Positions 49,995 to 62,819 are shown, numbered from the stretch's first letter. The stretch: DNA of 64,000 nt from Zygnema circumcarinatum (GCA_037447605.1 CM074805.1:3316900-3380899), one strand, 5' to 3'. Made by a program: numbers and translations. The notes: a model not told the origin generated them from the sequence alone.

Positions 49995-52019
49995 ATGGCG
50001 ACCGAGGATGAAGACGAATGGAATGATCCTGCTCTCTTGCAAGCAGTGGATGCAGCTGTAGCTCAAGGAACTCGCCGTTATTCTCAGGCTGTTTCGTCGC
50101 AATCCCCTGACAGGAGGGTGGAAGTCACATATGGCCGGCGCAAACATGGTCTTGAGAGATATCAGAGTGACATTGTGGAAAATTCAGGGCAGAAAGACGA
50201 CGCATATTCTGGTTCCGGAACGGTGGGTAGACGCTTGTTGCTGCATCAGAGTGGTACAAAAAGGGTAAGGGAGGAGGAGTGTGAGGGGGAATATCTCGCG
50301 GCATTAAGAGGAAGAAACTCTCAGAAATGGCTGAACAGTAATCTGGAGGGCAAAGGTGGAGTTCTTGCCAATCAGCCTGGATACGTGGCTGGAACGCAGT
50401 TTGTTGGAATTGTGTACAATAAAAATTCTGGAAGTAATTCGGCAACAGGGAATTGTTTCAAGTGTGGTATGGAAGGCCACTGGGCGAAGGATTGTATGAA
50501 TGCAGCGCAGAATGACTTTTCTGACAAGAGTTCGTTCCAGTGGAGAGAAGGAGGTCAGTTTGGAGGAGCTGCTGGGCAGTTAGGGCATGGAGAAGTGTTA
50601 CCGCCTGATAAATCTTGTGCCTGTGGGGGTGGAATTTGTAAGATTCTGACGGCATCCACAGAGAAAAACCGCGGGAGGCAATTCTATCGGTGCCCGTTAT
50701 CTCAGGTATGAGTTTTGCTTGAAGGTGTAGAGAATGTTTCATTGACAGGATGATGTCTCCATTTTTGTTTGAGAAACTAAGGAACTCGTCCAGATATACA
50801 AGAAGGCAATTATGGCTCCACATTGTGTAAATCCATATCTGTAGCTTCTTTACTCAGGCTTTTAAGGAAATTGCCACAGACTTATACTGGCCATCGCGTA
50901 TGGCAGTGAGGACGTTTTTCAAACTCTTGGTCTAGCCTGCTCTCTACAATTGTTAGAGAGACATTGCATGTTTATTCATTGACTACCGTTCCCATATCTG
51001 TATTTCGCAGAAAGGTCCCTTGTTATGACCTTAGGAAGCATGCTCAGATGTAGTCATGCAGCTTCAGCAGCATATTTTCACTTTTCTGTTGTCGGGTGTG
51101 TGTTGTATGACAGGAAGAAGGTCAGTGCAGTTTTTTTGAATGGTGCGATGGAGCTTCCTCGGGAGGGGCAAACAGTGGAACCCGTGGAGATTCGATTGAA
51201 GAAGAGAAACTACTGTGTCCTTGTGGAGCTGGCATGTGCAATGTTTTGACGGCACGAACGGAGAGAAACAATGGCCGTAAATTCTTCGCCTGTCCTTTGC
51301 CCAGGGTAAGAAACTCTTACCTTCCTAGTTGGCTCAAGAGCAAAACGACGACTTTCAGTTTGGATACAGTTTGATCACTGTACTGAGCAAATTTTGTAAA
51401 CATCCATGACTCTTGGTTTCACCGTTCATATTGACTTTGCATTCCTTTGATACAGGAATCTTCGTGCAAGTTTTTCAAATGGTGTGATGAGGTAAGGCAA
51501 GGTCCAATCAGCGCTAGCAAGGATAGCATCTCCGACAGGCGAAGTTCTTTCAGTGGTGGATCGAGCGTGCTTACAAGCGGAGGCGATGGGAGCTCCTTTC
51601 GTCCTTGCTTCAAATGCAATGGAGATGGCCATTGGGCAAAAGACTGCCCCTCCAAGGGCGGCTACGATGGCGCAAGAAACTCTGCCGTGGGAGGATGCAA
51701 TGATAGAGGTCGGACCAGTGGTGGTGGGGGCACATGTTTCAGTTGTGGTGAAGAAGGGCATTGGTCCAAAGATTGTCCTTCCAAGGCCACCGGTAGTTAT
51801 GGGTATGGATCAGCGCAAAGCGGTTTTTCTCGTGGAGAAAGAGCTGATGGAGGGTGGGGCTGTCGAAGTGCTGATGAGAGAGGAGCTTGGAGCGATGGTT
51901 CAAGTGGGGGGAGAGGGGGTGGGAGCTGCTTTAAGTGTGGTGACACAGGCCATTGGGCAAACGCCTGTCCAAAGGGCGGTGGTCCGGGTGGTTCAAGTAG
52001 AGTCGGTCGGGGTTATTGA
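49995..52019 (+). CDS. GRF and CCHC zinc-finger protein
   Basis: Three exons, 49995-50705, 51114-51305 and 51456-52019, give 488 residues. It has an acidic start (MATEDEDEWNDPALLQAVDA). Zinc modules in order: a CCHC knuckle (CFKCGMEGHWAKDC) at ~154; a GRF finger at ~209-250 (CACGGGICKILTASTEKN) continuing through the intron to CSFFEWCD; a second GRF finger at ~272-315 (CPCGAGMCNVLTARTERN) continuing to CKFFKWCDE; then three CCHC knuckles at ~351, ~394 and ~459, set in Gly/Ser-rich linkers. Each GRF finger is split by an intron just before its final Cys-Phe-Phe block. GRF fingers bind single-stranded nucleic acid in APE2, TOP3A and NEIL3; CCHC knuckles bind RNA or ssDNA. The combination resembles the plant family of At3g42860. 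Nucleic-acid binding is well supported; the exact role is unknown. Confidence 0.88.
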
Positions 52020-52059
52020 TACGGAAGGGAAGGGCTTGATACTAATTGGAAAGATTGTA

Positions 52060-52065
52060 AATAAA
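52060..52065 (+). terminator. Polyadenylation signal candidate
   Basis: AATAAA 41 bp after the stop codon of the GRF/CCHC gene. Confidence 0.5.
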
Positions 52066-52427
52066 AGAATGGAACTGTTGTTTGACTAATCCTCGTGTCT
52101 CATGGCCTTCATGAGCTTTTATAGATGATTGTTTCGGTGGCTGTGCAACAAGTCTCCTTCATTTCCACAAATGCATTTGGGATGAATTACAGTTCTGCTC
52201 AATGCATGGAAGTATTGATCTCTCCAAGCGCGCAGGATGGCGGTATAGAGATTCATCGGCAAGTTGGTGTTGAGGTGCTCCTTTACAAAGTGAGCGAGTG
52301 AGCCAGACACCTAAATATCAAGTCTGGTCCACTGAGCCGCCTCCTCGTTGTGATCCTCCCCCTCCTCCTTTCCCACTCTGTAATCTGTTTGGTGCGTGGA
52401 AAGACCCCTCGTAGAGGTCATGAAAGT

Positions 52428-54601
52428 TCAAGACCGCCTCAACACCAGGCCATACAGTACAACTCGCTGACTTCTGTAGTCAACTGGCAAGTTCTCAATC
52501 TGCAGTCGTCCCACGTCAAAATGCGCCAGTGCTGCACTCAAAAAGGCTTCCAAGATCACATCTGCACACGTGCAAGTCAGACAAGCAAATAATGTGTTAA
52601 AACCACCCATCAAAGATGACAGAAAGTGTGATCAACAAAGTCCATTTGCGCTATTGATGGACTGTTTGATGGATGCAGCATGTCTGGCATGCAGAAGTTA
52701 AGGAGGTGGCAGTGGAAACGTGTAGCTAGAGATCTATACATCGAAGACGACCTATCTGAGGCCCGTCCGGATCTTATGACATTCAGAAGCACTTTCTTTT
52801 TGACATACGGCAGCCTGCAGTAACAAAAACGCATCTAGTTGAGCACCAAAGAAACCCTAACCAGTGGGCCAGTACTAGCAGGCAGAGGAGAACTCTACCA
52901 TTGCGAAGCTCAGCTGCAAGAAGGATGGTTGTGTGGGGCCCACTCAGCTCCAGGAGGCTTCTAATGAGGGGAGAGATGGCCTCATCTCCGAACACTACAT
53001 CCGATGCAACCACTGTCAAACAAAAAAATCCAAAGTCAGACAACGTTTAGTATAATGTGTCGTCAGAGAACCAGCATCGACTTCCCTATAAGACTTCCGT
53101 GTTCTATAATTGAAGATCGGAGAAATAGTCACAGAAAATGCTTTGATAACGAAGGAAAGGCTTTCTGCTATAGCACCGAAATCGGGTTGCGGATTAAGCC
53201 ATTCGGGTGGTGGTTCTTCTCCCCATGTGTGCTCATGAACCAATGCCGAGCCGCAACCTGGCTGGTTTATGGAATGGGTAATCGAGTTCACGTTCTTCTG
53301 CAGAAGGCGCAAGCGGTCCCACACATCTGTGAGCACTACATGGCTGCCCAGAAGAGCTGCTACAATTCTGTCCCACCCCGCCAGTCCAAGCTAAGGATGA
53401 TATTCGCAGCATATCTGGTTTCAACAATAATCTGGACCCTATTGTTCTGTGCCAGTCCTACAGATACTGGGGGCGTTATTTTTTATCGCTCATGCTACTA
53501 GTGTGAAGCCTGCGAGCGAGACCTTGATGCTTCAGTGAATATGCCGGCAAATTTACTACTTCAATGCAATGGTAACCGGAGATGGATTTGGCATTGGTCT
53601 CACGATGGCGATGCCATCTAATTTACATGGACAAAAGCAACATGTCGAACCAAGGGGAACAGGTCGCAAATGACCTATGGAAGAAAGGAAGAGCCATGAG
53701 CAGAACTCTGCAACAGCTCTAGAAGCAGCCGCGACCATTAGACCAACCTCATTAGTGCAATCCCGTAAAGGGAAATGCGGTTCCAAAGTCATGACTAGAC
53801 TGCTATTACTAGTGAAAAGGACTGGCAAGGGCTCACCCAACCAGACCACAACCGGCTCCAAGCTCCAGCATGCGCTTCTCTTTCAATTCTAAACGACCTT
53901 GATCAGCAGCGTGCTCCAGGAATTTGGCGAGAACTATACCACTGTCCCACATGACCGACCCGGTCACTCCTGCCTTCATCTGCAGGGGCATTCGAAGAGA
54001 ACCGGAGACGCCATGGCGGATTCGTCAGCCATGAAAGGATGCTCATGCAGATTTAGAGAAAGCGCACCTACATTGTGTTACATTGTGAACCAGTCGTGGA
54101 CAATAACACATGATCGCCTGTCTGATACGTTATCAACTACAATTGAGCTGTTAGGACTTAGAAGAGTCGACGATGATATACTGGCCTTGTTGCTTAAATC
54201 ATGAAGAACAATTAACCATTGCAGAAGATACAGTCTTCACTTTTAGTGTCATCTTAGATAATATAACTCACATCTTGTCTGCATTCAACACTTTATTCCC
54301 TTCAAGTTGTGAGCATGACCTAAGGGCCAGCCATATAGCAGGCAAAAGACATGATTGCCAGCTTGGTTTGCAGGCTGACCAGAGATGAAGGAGCCTGCTG
54401 TATTTGTAGAACATGGCCGCAGGCCTCCATGACGAGCTCCTGTTTGTTCTGAGCTACGTATCCTCCCTGTTTCAAAGCCGACGGGTTTCTGAGACCCCAT
54501 AGCAGCATCACCTCCTCGCATGGGTCACGGACTGGCAGCAAGGGCAGCTGCAAGGCACCAACGTAGATAGGCTCCATGGCCTCTGCTTCGTCATCAGCCA
54601 T
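52428..54601 (-). CDS. METTL21-like protein lysine methyltransferase
   Basis: Five exons: 54601-54380, 53979-53837, 53367-53177, 53012-52899, 52561-52428; phases close to 267 residues. It is a seven-beta-strand SAM-dependent methyltransferase of the METTL21 class, members of which methylate lysines of chaperones and elongation factors. Motifs: TGSVMWDSGIVLAKFLE (the substrate-side WDS motif), SAM-binding LELGAGCGLVG, acidic VVLTDVWDRLRLL, and VVASDVVFGDEA, the position of the family DxxY motif, where the Tyr is Phe. It ends RVVLYGLVLRRS. The target protein is unknown. No targeting peptide is evident, so cytosolic or nuclear. It is transcribed away from the ABCF gene, with 172 bp between the start codons. 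Confidence 0.9.
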
Positions 54602-54773
54602 GGCTAAATTAGCAGCTGCAGTGGTTAAAAATTCTGTCTACAACAATTTCAAGTAATCTGCGCTACATAAAATGGCATAATGCTATCAACCGAATGCGAC
54701 TCAGCGTCATTTGAGTTCTGCTTTAAGGCAGTCGTAGACTTACGCGTGTTCTTTCAAAAGCTGTCGCTAAAGA
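54602..54773. promoter_or_regulatory. Compact bidirectional promoter
   Basis: Only 172 bp separate the start codons of the METTL21-like gene (-) and the ABCF gene (+). Both leaders and both core promoters must fit in or overlap this interval, unless non-coding first exons exist. The sequence is AT-leaning with no clear TATA box. Confidence 0.6.
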
Positions 54774-57700
54774 ATGGCGGAAGGTGCGTTTTCCTGTTCC
54801 AGCTGCCTTCTCTTCAGCAGCTTTACAGGGACACAACTGCACGCTATTCCCCTGACAACACCGCTGCGCCATTCTTCCATCTGGCTCCGTCCTGCACATT
54901 CGGGGAGAATACCGCCGCTCCTTGGTTACACCTGCAAGCTCACTGGTCCTCTATGCCGGCTGGAAGAATCTCTACAAAGGCAGCAGCTATCAGATATTAC
55001 GGATAATACCAAAGCACTGAAAAACAGGAGCTTAAAGCAAAGCAGTAGAACATCGTTTTCTGTAACTCTTCCAGCGGGTCCAAGTCAGCCTGATTATGCG
55101 AGGATTCATGGCTGCCCTGCAGCTACAAAGGGTGGGGGAAGGCAAGCCGCTTCGCCTTCTGTACCTAAACAAGTTCCCTTGTCTTCTCCAAAGGCATCAC
55201 AGAATAAAGGAGAAGTTCTTATTTCGGGCACTGGACTGGCCAAAACCTTCAATGGTGTCCAGCATTTGTTCAAAGACTTGGACATAAATGTGAGCAGAGG
55301 ACAGAAAATTGGGTTACTGGGAGCAAACGGTAGCGGAAAGAGCACATTATTGAAGGTACTGGCAGGATTGGAGTCTCCAGACCAAGGAAGTACTCAGCTG
55401 CGAAAAGGCGTTCGAATCGGCTATTTGGCCCAGGTTTGTTCTGGAAAAGGATTGACAAGAAACGGGCGTTGCCTTTATTGACATGAATCAATAATTATAT
55501 CCCTTTGATCGTTTTCAAGTACGAAGGAGGCAATATCCTGATTGTGCATATGCAAACCGATGTTTAAAGTTCAATTCCTAGTGGAACTGGATATCCACAA
55601 CGCGAAACCTGTAGAAATTTGGTCGCAGTTCTTATTAAATGCACTACGACAGCAACAAACTTGCCTTAAAATCTTTGAAGTAATTTTGTTGTATGCATGC
55701 TGACTTTTAACGTGAAAGAGATTTTTTTTGAAGGGCGAGTTAATGAACTCTGATCTTTTGGCTTTGAGTCTAACAATTTGACCTGGAATTGAACCGTCCA
55801 TAGGAACTAATAAAATCCTTTGAAATTCTTCGGTACACTATTTCAGAATGCTTATCGTAATTGTTTGAACTGATAACGAACTTGAGTAGTGGTGGTTGAG
55901 GAAACTGAACAAACGCGGTTATATTGTGGACCAATACTTCAATGGCATCCAGATATTTCAGTATGTAATTTGCACAATTGCAAAATCGTGCCTCGTAAGT
56001 GCATGTGCAAGTGGCAAGCATTGTCAAAACAGCGTTACCGGTTAGCTAGTTGTTTAAGACTAGCTCCTTATTCTTTTGCTAGGTAGTGAAACAAGTGAAA
56101 CAATTTCTTGAAGCATCCTTTCGTCTAGTTTGTTTCTGCTAGGAACCTCGAATAATTCACACTTGGTGTTTAAAATTTGTTTTAAACGTTTGGTCAAGTA
56201 GGTTTCCTCTAATAACCACCGTGTAGCTCTGAACTCAATCTTGTTGCTCTTATTCAGCAACTGGTGGGCTGATGGGGTCGTTGCTCTTCTGCATGATTCA
56301 AACTCCACTCGCAAATTAACTTCACCTTTGTTTCTAACTGAACACTTTTCACTCGACAACCAGTGCTTGCGCTATTCATGCGAGCTTCTGCCGGATTTGC
56401 TTGAATATTTTGTGGCAGGACCCTTATGTGGATGGCGAGCTCGGCATATTGGACGCGGTCCTGGCTGCTCCCACGCCCGCCATGGCGGCTGTGCGCGACT
56501 ACGAGAAGGCCTTAGCTCGACAGGCTGCTCTTGGGCCGAATGGTGACAGCAGAGAAATGCAGGAAATTGTGCAAAATGCGGTGGACCGGGTGGAGGCTCT
56601 TGGAGCGTGGGCAGTGGCTTCCGAGGCAGAAAAGCTTCTGGAGATTTTGGGGGTCGGTTTTGTTGATCGCAAAGTGAAGGAATTAAGTGGAGGTCAGCGA
56701 AAGCGGGTGGCACTCGCAGCCACTCTACTTGCAAAACCAGAGCTCGTCATTCTAGATGTGAGGTTTGAGTGCAGTTTGGAAAGTTTCTTAGTTTCTTAGT
56801 TTCTATGCTTTGACGTTCTTGAACCATTGAGAATTCATTAATGAGTTTTTCATTGTACTCCCTATCCAAGGCAGTAAACGTAACATAAACTTCGTCTCAA
56901 CTTCACTTTCCATGCATTCGATCTGAATGACTCTTGATTTGGACTCCTCAGAAAGGATTTCTTCGTCATTGAAATCTAATTAGTCAGGATTATTGTGTCA
57001 TGCGATGTCTGACTCTCCGTTTGAACTGCGAGGATGGACCAGGAGCCCACGAATCATATGGATGTGAATGTCATTCAATGGATGGAGAAAATGCTTTCTG
57101 ATGCAGCACTCACAGTTGTTCTGGTGAGTTCCTTTGCCCATCTTCAGTATTAATTTGGCCGAATCCTGGGCTCACCAACTAAGCCTTAAAGGCAGCAGCC
57201 GCCATTTATGTATATGGGACTCAAGAAGAAGAAGAAGAGTCTCGTCAGTGTGAAGAAAGGGGTGGATATGCGCTTAGAGAGGTATTGGCCTGTGGCTGGA
57301 TTGAGAGCAGGTCACGCACGACCGATACTTCCTCGACTCTGTCTGCAATGAAATGGTGGAATTGGATGGTGGCAAGGCCTACGCACATTCGGGCAACTAC
57401 AGCGCTTTTTTGGCAAACAAAGCGCAGCGGCTTGTGGAGATGGAGGCAGCCATTGCGCGTGCAGAGAACACACTACGGAAGGAGGCGGAGTGGATGCGGC
57501 GGCAACCAAAGGTGAGTAGAAAAAACGTTGGAAGCACTATAGTCAAGTAAGAGAATGACAGGTCCTGCTTATCGCCTTTTTTCCTTTGTCTTCTTCCGAT
57601 ATAAGTACCCACAAATGCATGCGCATCGCTCACTGCTGCTCCTCTTGAATGGAATCTTCTCACGGTCTTGCCCTAACCAGGGTGCTTTCATTGTCCTTTG

Positions 57701-60650
57701 TCTGCATCCTCTCCACTGTGATTAGGCCCGCAGCACAAAGAGTCGATCACGAATTGACCGTTTCTATGCTCTCACTAAAAAGGCAGAGAGGGGACCCTCT
57801 ACTCGTTCTATGGAACTGGAAGTGGGGGAATCGAGACTGGGCCGGAACGTCCTCGCGATGGAGGATGCGACTGCAGTGAGAGGAGATCGAGTCATTATCG
57901 ATGGCTTCTCGTAAGTTCGGCTGCTGACATGGCACAGATGCTCTTGTAGCCGTACTTTAGAATGTATGATTTTCACATCTTTATGCCATCTTACAGCCCT
58001 TGGTCCATCTATGCAGTTATGTGTTCGATAGAGGCGAGCGAGTGGGAGTCGTTGGACGGAATGGCGTCGGCAAATCTACTGTGAGTTGTGCAGCTAAACG
58101 TCACCACCACCCTCCAGCGTTTCTGCTCACAATTATGCAGCCTCATGCTTTTGGAATGCTGATTTCCTCTTTGCATGAGGACTGTGGAAACTTTGAAATG
58201 ACGTGTTGTTTGAATGGGGAGCAACAAGTTTGTTGTATGGCAGCCGCGCGGGTAACGCCTCATCAGCCGATCTGCAAGGAAAGAGAGGGTTTGCATATGC
58301 AGTGTTTAGAGAGAGATCCTTGAAGAAGTTCAGGAGTGAGCGAAACAAGGCTTTCGAGAAGTGGAATGTAACGAGTGTCTAATGCTGGTTTTGTGAGAGA
58401 ACTTCTCCTAATAAATTGAGATGGGTGCAATTGTGATGATGGTCTCTATCTTTCCTCACGAATGGTCTGACGCTCATGCCTATCCTAAACTGCTGATGGG
58501 TCTCTGTATTTGATGTCTTACATTTGGTGCTGTGATGATGCTGCAGTTCCTAGATGCTCTTGCGGGAGTCCTGCCGCTGCAATCAGGGATCAGAGAAGGT
58601 GGAGAGACACTGGTAAGCTTCTCGTTCCTATTTCATTCTGACAGTAAACAAAAATCCATCAAGGCGAGCCATGAAACTTGACTCCAAGACACCTGAAACC
58701 GACGGCTGGGTAGAGAAGTTGCAGATCCACTCGAGCATCCTTCAACCACATAGTCTCAGTTAGCCTCCATATCCACTGCAATAGGCTATAGTGCCAAATA
58801 TCTTTCTCCCCCATTAATTATCTCTCTGTTGAACCCGATCTCCTCCTTCTGAGAGCTGATGCAGGTCATTGGCTACTACACTCAGCAAACACCCCCAATT
58901 CCGGAGAATGTCCGAGTCATCGACTACGTGCAGCAGTTTGGCGGTTCTGTGCAGCTTGGGGACGATGGCAGGGGGGGGTTTCAAGGTGCTGCTGCAAGCA
59001 ACCCCCCTGAGCAGATTTCAGCCTCGTCCTTATTGGAACGATTCGGGTTTTCGCGCTCAAAGCAGTACGACTGGTATGTGCTTCTGCAACCTTTGCTATG
59101 TGGGAATGGTCGACCTCCAGTTCCCCTTTAGATTCACCTTTGAGAGTTAACTGACCTTGCCTCTATTCAAGCTGCTTTCTTCTTGGGCAGTTAAAAATGT
59201 TGGCAAAAGAACCTCTGTGCCATTTTCCTTCTCTTCCCTGTTCCCTCTTCCATTCTCACTTATCTCTCCTCCTTTTACGTTTCCTGTCCGCCTGTTGATT
59301 AAGTGGTGCCCACTGGTGCTGATGGCTTCAGGGCTGCAATGCTGAGTGGTGGAGAGAAGCGGAGGCTTTACTTGGCAACAATTTTGATGCAGAAGCCAAA
59401 TTTTCTCCTTTTGGATGAGCCTACAAATGACTTAGACTTGCCTACGATCGAGGTTTGCAGCCTTCCTATTTGATCCTTGTTCAATTTCTTGCCCCGCACT
59501 CTCTACATCAACTACAACGAGATGCGGCGTATTCTGGTGGAAAGAAATTCGTAAACTGATGGCACAGTCCATGTTGAATCACTCAAGTTTAACATTTTCT
59601 AAAGCATTCCTCAGTCTTCCATTCAATGCACGAGGTAAAGGGAGTGTACAGACCCTTATACTGTCCTTTCTCAGAGCTATTCTGACATGAGCTCCATTAT
59701 CGGGCAGGTCCTTGAAAACTTTCTGGCAAGCTTCGAAGGCTGCCTCTTGGTGGCATCTCATGACCGTGCTTTCATGGACAATGTCACGTCACGCCTCTTT
59801 GTGCTCGAGGGCGACGGAGAGGTCCAGCTATTTGATGGCATTTATTCGGAGTACATGGAGGAGACCCGGCAGCGAGAAAAGGAGGCCTTGTTGCAGGTTC
59901 GAGAGTCAGCCAATCCTGGAGTCAGTGTTGCTGACGGCAACGATGCGGCGAGGATAGCGGAGGCAACCAAAGGAGGCTCCAACGGAGGAAATACTGTGAA
60001 GAAAGGCAGCTCCCGCAAAATGTCATACATGGAACGGAAGGAGTACGATGTAAGGGTCTTATTTTTTCACCGTTCCAATTCATGGGCAGGCTCTGTATCA
60101 CGTGCGTGCGAGAAAGAAGGGAAACGGGCTTGTAATCTGAAGTACAGATGATCCAACTCCTGCATTTGAGACCAAATCTGCACCGGCCTTGCATACTTGC
60201 AATTTCTTACACTTTGTGGGTGGCCTGTTCAGGGTTTGGAGAAAGAGGTTGACAAATTGGCTGCCAAGAAGCAACAGCTAGAGGCCGTGCTACAGCAGGA
60301 GGGTCGATCAGGGGACTATGCGAAGCTGGCAGCCATGGCAGAGCAGCTGGCAGCTATCTCCTCTGCTCTGGATGCCAAGGTGAGTCTCTAGCTTGGTTGG
60401 TAGAAGTTCACTCTTGGACACTTTCATCTCTTTCACAGGTAAATTCAAAGGATGAAATCATGAAGGGGTGAAAGTTTCTACCCCCCGTGACTTGGTTGCC
60501 TTTATCTTCCTAGAAGAAAGTAACATGTGCCTTTTTCGCCCCAGTTTCTTCAGATATTTCTGTGGCTTTAATGGAACTCTCAGGGTTTAAATGCCTCGAG
60601 CTGTGCAGACTGAGCGGTGGCTGGAACTCGCGGAGCTGGCGGTGGATTAA
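54774..60650 (+). CDS. Uup-type ABCF ATPase, probably plastid-targeted
   Basis: Twelve exons: 54774-55433, 56419-56757, 57043-57123, 57311-57511, 57726-57910, 58017-58080, 58547-58612, 58865-59073, 59332-59452, 59708-60049, 60233-60379, 60609-60650; phases close to 818 residues. It has two ABC ATPase domains and no membrane segments. Domain 1: Walker [10 protein letters not shown] (~183), signature [12 protein letters not shown], Walker B VILDEPTNHMD. Domain 2: [32 protein letters not shown]. Between them is the P-site linker region after [12 protein letters not shown]. The C-terminus has [11 protein letters not shown], then a coiled coil ([20 protein letters not shown]) as in bacterial Uup. 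The phrase [17 protein letters not shown] is also Uup-like. The first ~120 residues are Ser/Thr/Leu-rich, basic and non-conserved, consistent with a plastid transit peptide. A role on plastid ribosomes is inferred. Confidence 0.9.
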
Positions 60651-61099
60651 AGACGAGAGTAGGGTCTTTTGTAAACTAAATTCGAGTTGTTGAGGTAGTG
60701 GCCACACCTCACAAGACCTTCCATTTTTTATGGAGGTCTGAATTAAGAAATGCACCATCATCAGAACGGGCATTACGAAAAAGACACTTCTTTCTCCATG
60801 TGATGGCCAATTTAGCCCAATTAAGTGGCGATCCCAATGTGCTGCTCTGCGGTAGAAGCACTATTTTCTATTTTTCTAATGCCACACGTTAGAACGTGCC
60901 AACATGATGATGAAATATAGCGGAAGTCGAGTTGGAGAAACCATTTCACAATTAAACAGAGGATACCTAGTAATACATATTTATTCACAACGCTTCCTGT
61001 GCTATGCTTGCAAAGACACGCCACATATGGGCCACCTGCATCTAGGAGGCAAACCGAATCTGGAAAGTGAATGAGCTACAAGCCGTGATTCGCAGGCCC

Positions 61100-61903
61100 T
61101 CAGGTATCAAGGTAATTAGAGGCCATCAAGAGCTCCAAGGCGATTTCCGGTTCGATCTTGAACTCTGGAATGTTCTTCTGACTGCATGAAACAAGCATGG
61201 AGATGTGTCACTGTAAATGAAGGACGCCCATGGTCAAAGCTCACTGTCAGGCAGAACTTTGCCATCCTGAATTGCCCCCCCATGGCTTGGTACTAAGAGT
61301 CACAAAGCAAAGCAGACTGTAAAGAAACAATGCCATCACGATCCAGCTAAAGCAAAGGGAAGCCAAAGCAAGAGTCCAGGAACATACTTCGCGGGGTTGC
61401 TGTATCGGAGCTTATAATAGAAGTATTGACACAACTTCTCCAATATTGGTGCAGAAATTTCAGGGAACTTCACCTCACCTGTGTCCGTTTCTGTGAAACT
61501 GCCTGCACACAGGTAAAACCTGCACATAACTCCAGCATTCCAGAAAATCTGAACGGATAAAAGGAATACAGTGTCTTTGCAACCAGTGTCAAACATGAGC
61601 CTGCGACCAACATATACATTTTGAAACTGATAGACACGTTCTCTTTCGTCCCCTCCGACCCTTGACAATTGAAGTGAATGAGCTTTGCTGGCCTCCATCA
61701 ATGGAAGTAATACAACTTACATCCATCAATCCCTTTGACCCTTGTCAGGACTTGACTAGTGCCTTCAAAGAGTAGCATGAGGTTTTACCTTCGGAACTCA
61801 ACATGTTCTTGATAGTGTTTGAGACCATAGCAGCTTGTCGGTCTATCACAAACTCAAAGCCCTCCGCACTGATGAGTTTCACCACATCTTCCTTCTTCAC
61901 CAT
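61100..61903 (-). CDS. ELC: Elongin C (SKP1/BTB-fold)
   Basis: Three exons, 61903-61789, 61502-61388 and 61181-61100, close to 103 residues, the usual length. It is a small BTB/POZ-fold adaptor that joins elongin B, VHL-box or SOCS-box proteins and cullin-type ubiquitin ligases, and elongin A in transcription elongation. Family landmarks: KLISAEGFEFVIDRQAAMVS, NTIKNMLSSEG, EVKFPEISAPILEKLCQYFY, RYSNP, and the C-terminal FKIEPEIALELLMASNYLD. The start ATG is preceded by GGTCGCC. It faces the ABCF gene tail to tail, 449 bp apart. The symbol is by similarity. Confidence 0.95.
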
Positions 61904-62385
61904 GGCGACCTGAGTTTTAGGTCCTCAAAATGTTGCTGTGATCCTTTCCCAAATCGATTTCGTCCTCGTTCCTGTTACTGAGTCTAACCTATTCGTAACT
62001 CCTGAGTTCAAAGCCTAACCAACGGCTGCCCTGAACAGCTGCAACATAAACAATTTCAATCCGCTCACCTGCATCGTCAACAGCCAAGTTACAACTGTTC
62101 AGCACAAATCTAAAAAGGAGTTACTGTTGCCAGACCGGCCCCTTTCCGCAACGGAGAACGACCCTATCCCCCCCCTTGTCATTCGGCCCAGCAATTAGTA
62201 CCTCCCCTCCCCCCCCCCCTTAACTTGTCAGTATGGTCGAGGCCCCCCTCCCAGGGAAGGGGGCGGATGCCCCTCATCGTGCCCGTGACGTGACCACAAA
62301 GAACAGTTAAAATCGGACCACTTTCAGTGCGGAGAAACGTGCGAAAAGTACGAATGATACGGACAAAAGTACGGAAGGTGCAAAT

Positions 62386-62819
62386 GGTACAGTGGACCCC
62401 CATAATATTTTCCACCTTGTACAGTGCGTCCCCAAGAAATTCGCCCCGATTTTGCCGAAACTACCTTTTTGTACGGTAACTCTGTGTTAACGTATTAGGG
62501 GTGTTAACCTAACCTGACCTATTTCTCAAATCAGAATCTGTTAATTGAAACGACTTTCGAACATGGGTCACGCTATTACGCTGTACGGTAAGTACGAATA
62601 GAATCTCAAAATCGTACGAAATATGTACGGCACCAATAGGAGCTTGTGTATCTAAAAGAACGGTACGATACACTGCAATACGATACGTAGAAACATACAT
62701 GAACCCTAACATGATAAAGCCCGCCTATTGGTAACACGGACCTTATATTTGCAAATTGCAATATTTCGCCCAGTATTTGCTGAAACCATGGCGAAAATAT
62801 TAAGGGGGTCCACTGTACC
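62386..62819. mobile_element. MITE-like inverted-repeat element, copy A
   Basis: A 434-bp unit with a 16-bp perfect terminal inverted repeat (GGTACAGTGGACCCCC at 62386-62401 against its complement at 62804-62819), extended by similar ATATTTTCSMC sequence inside. The interior has TTTTTGTACGGTAACT near the left end and GGTAACACGGACCTTATATT near the right end. There is no coding capacity, so it is non-autonomous if transposed. Confidence 0.75.

Noticed and set aside
61080-61910. SKP1 identity for the small minus-strand gene
   Set aside because: Length (103 aa), the SAEGFEFVIDR start and the NYLD end match elongin C; SKP1 is longer and has a C-terminal F-box-binding extension.
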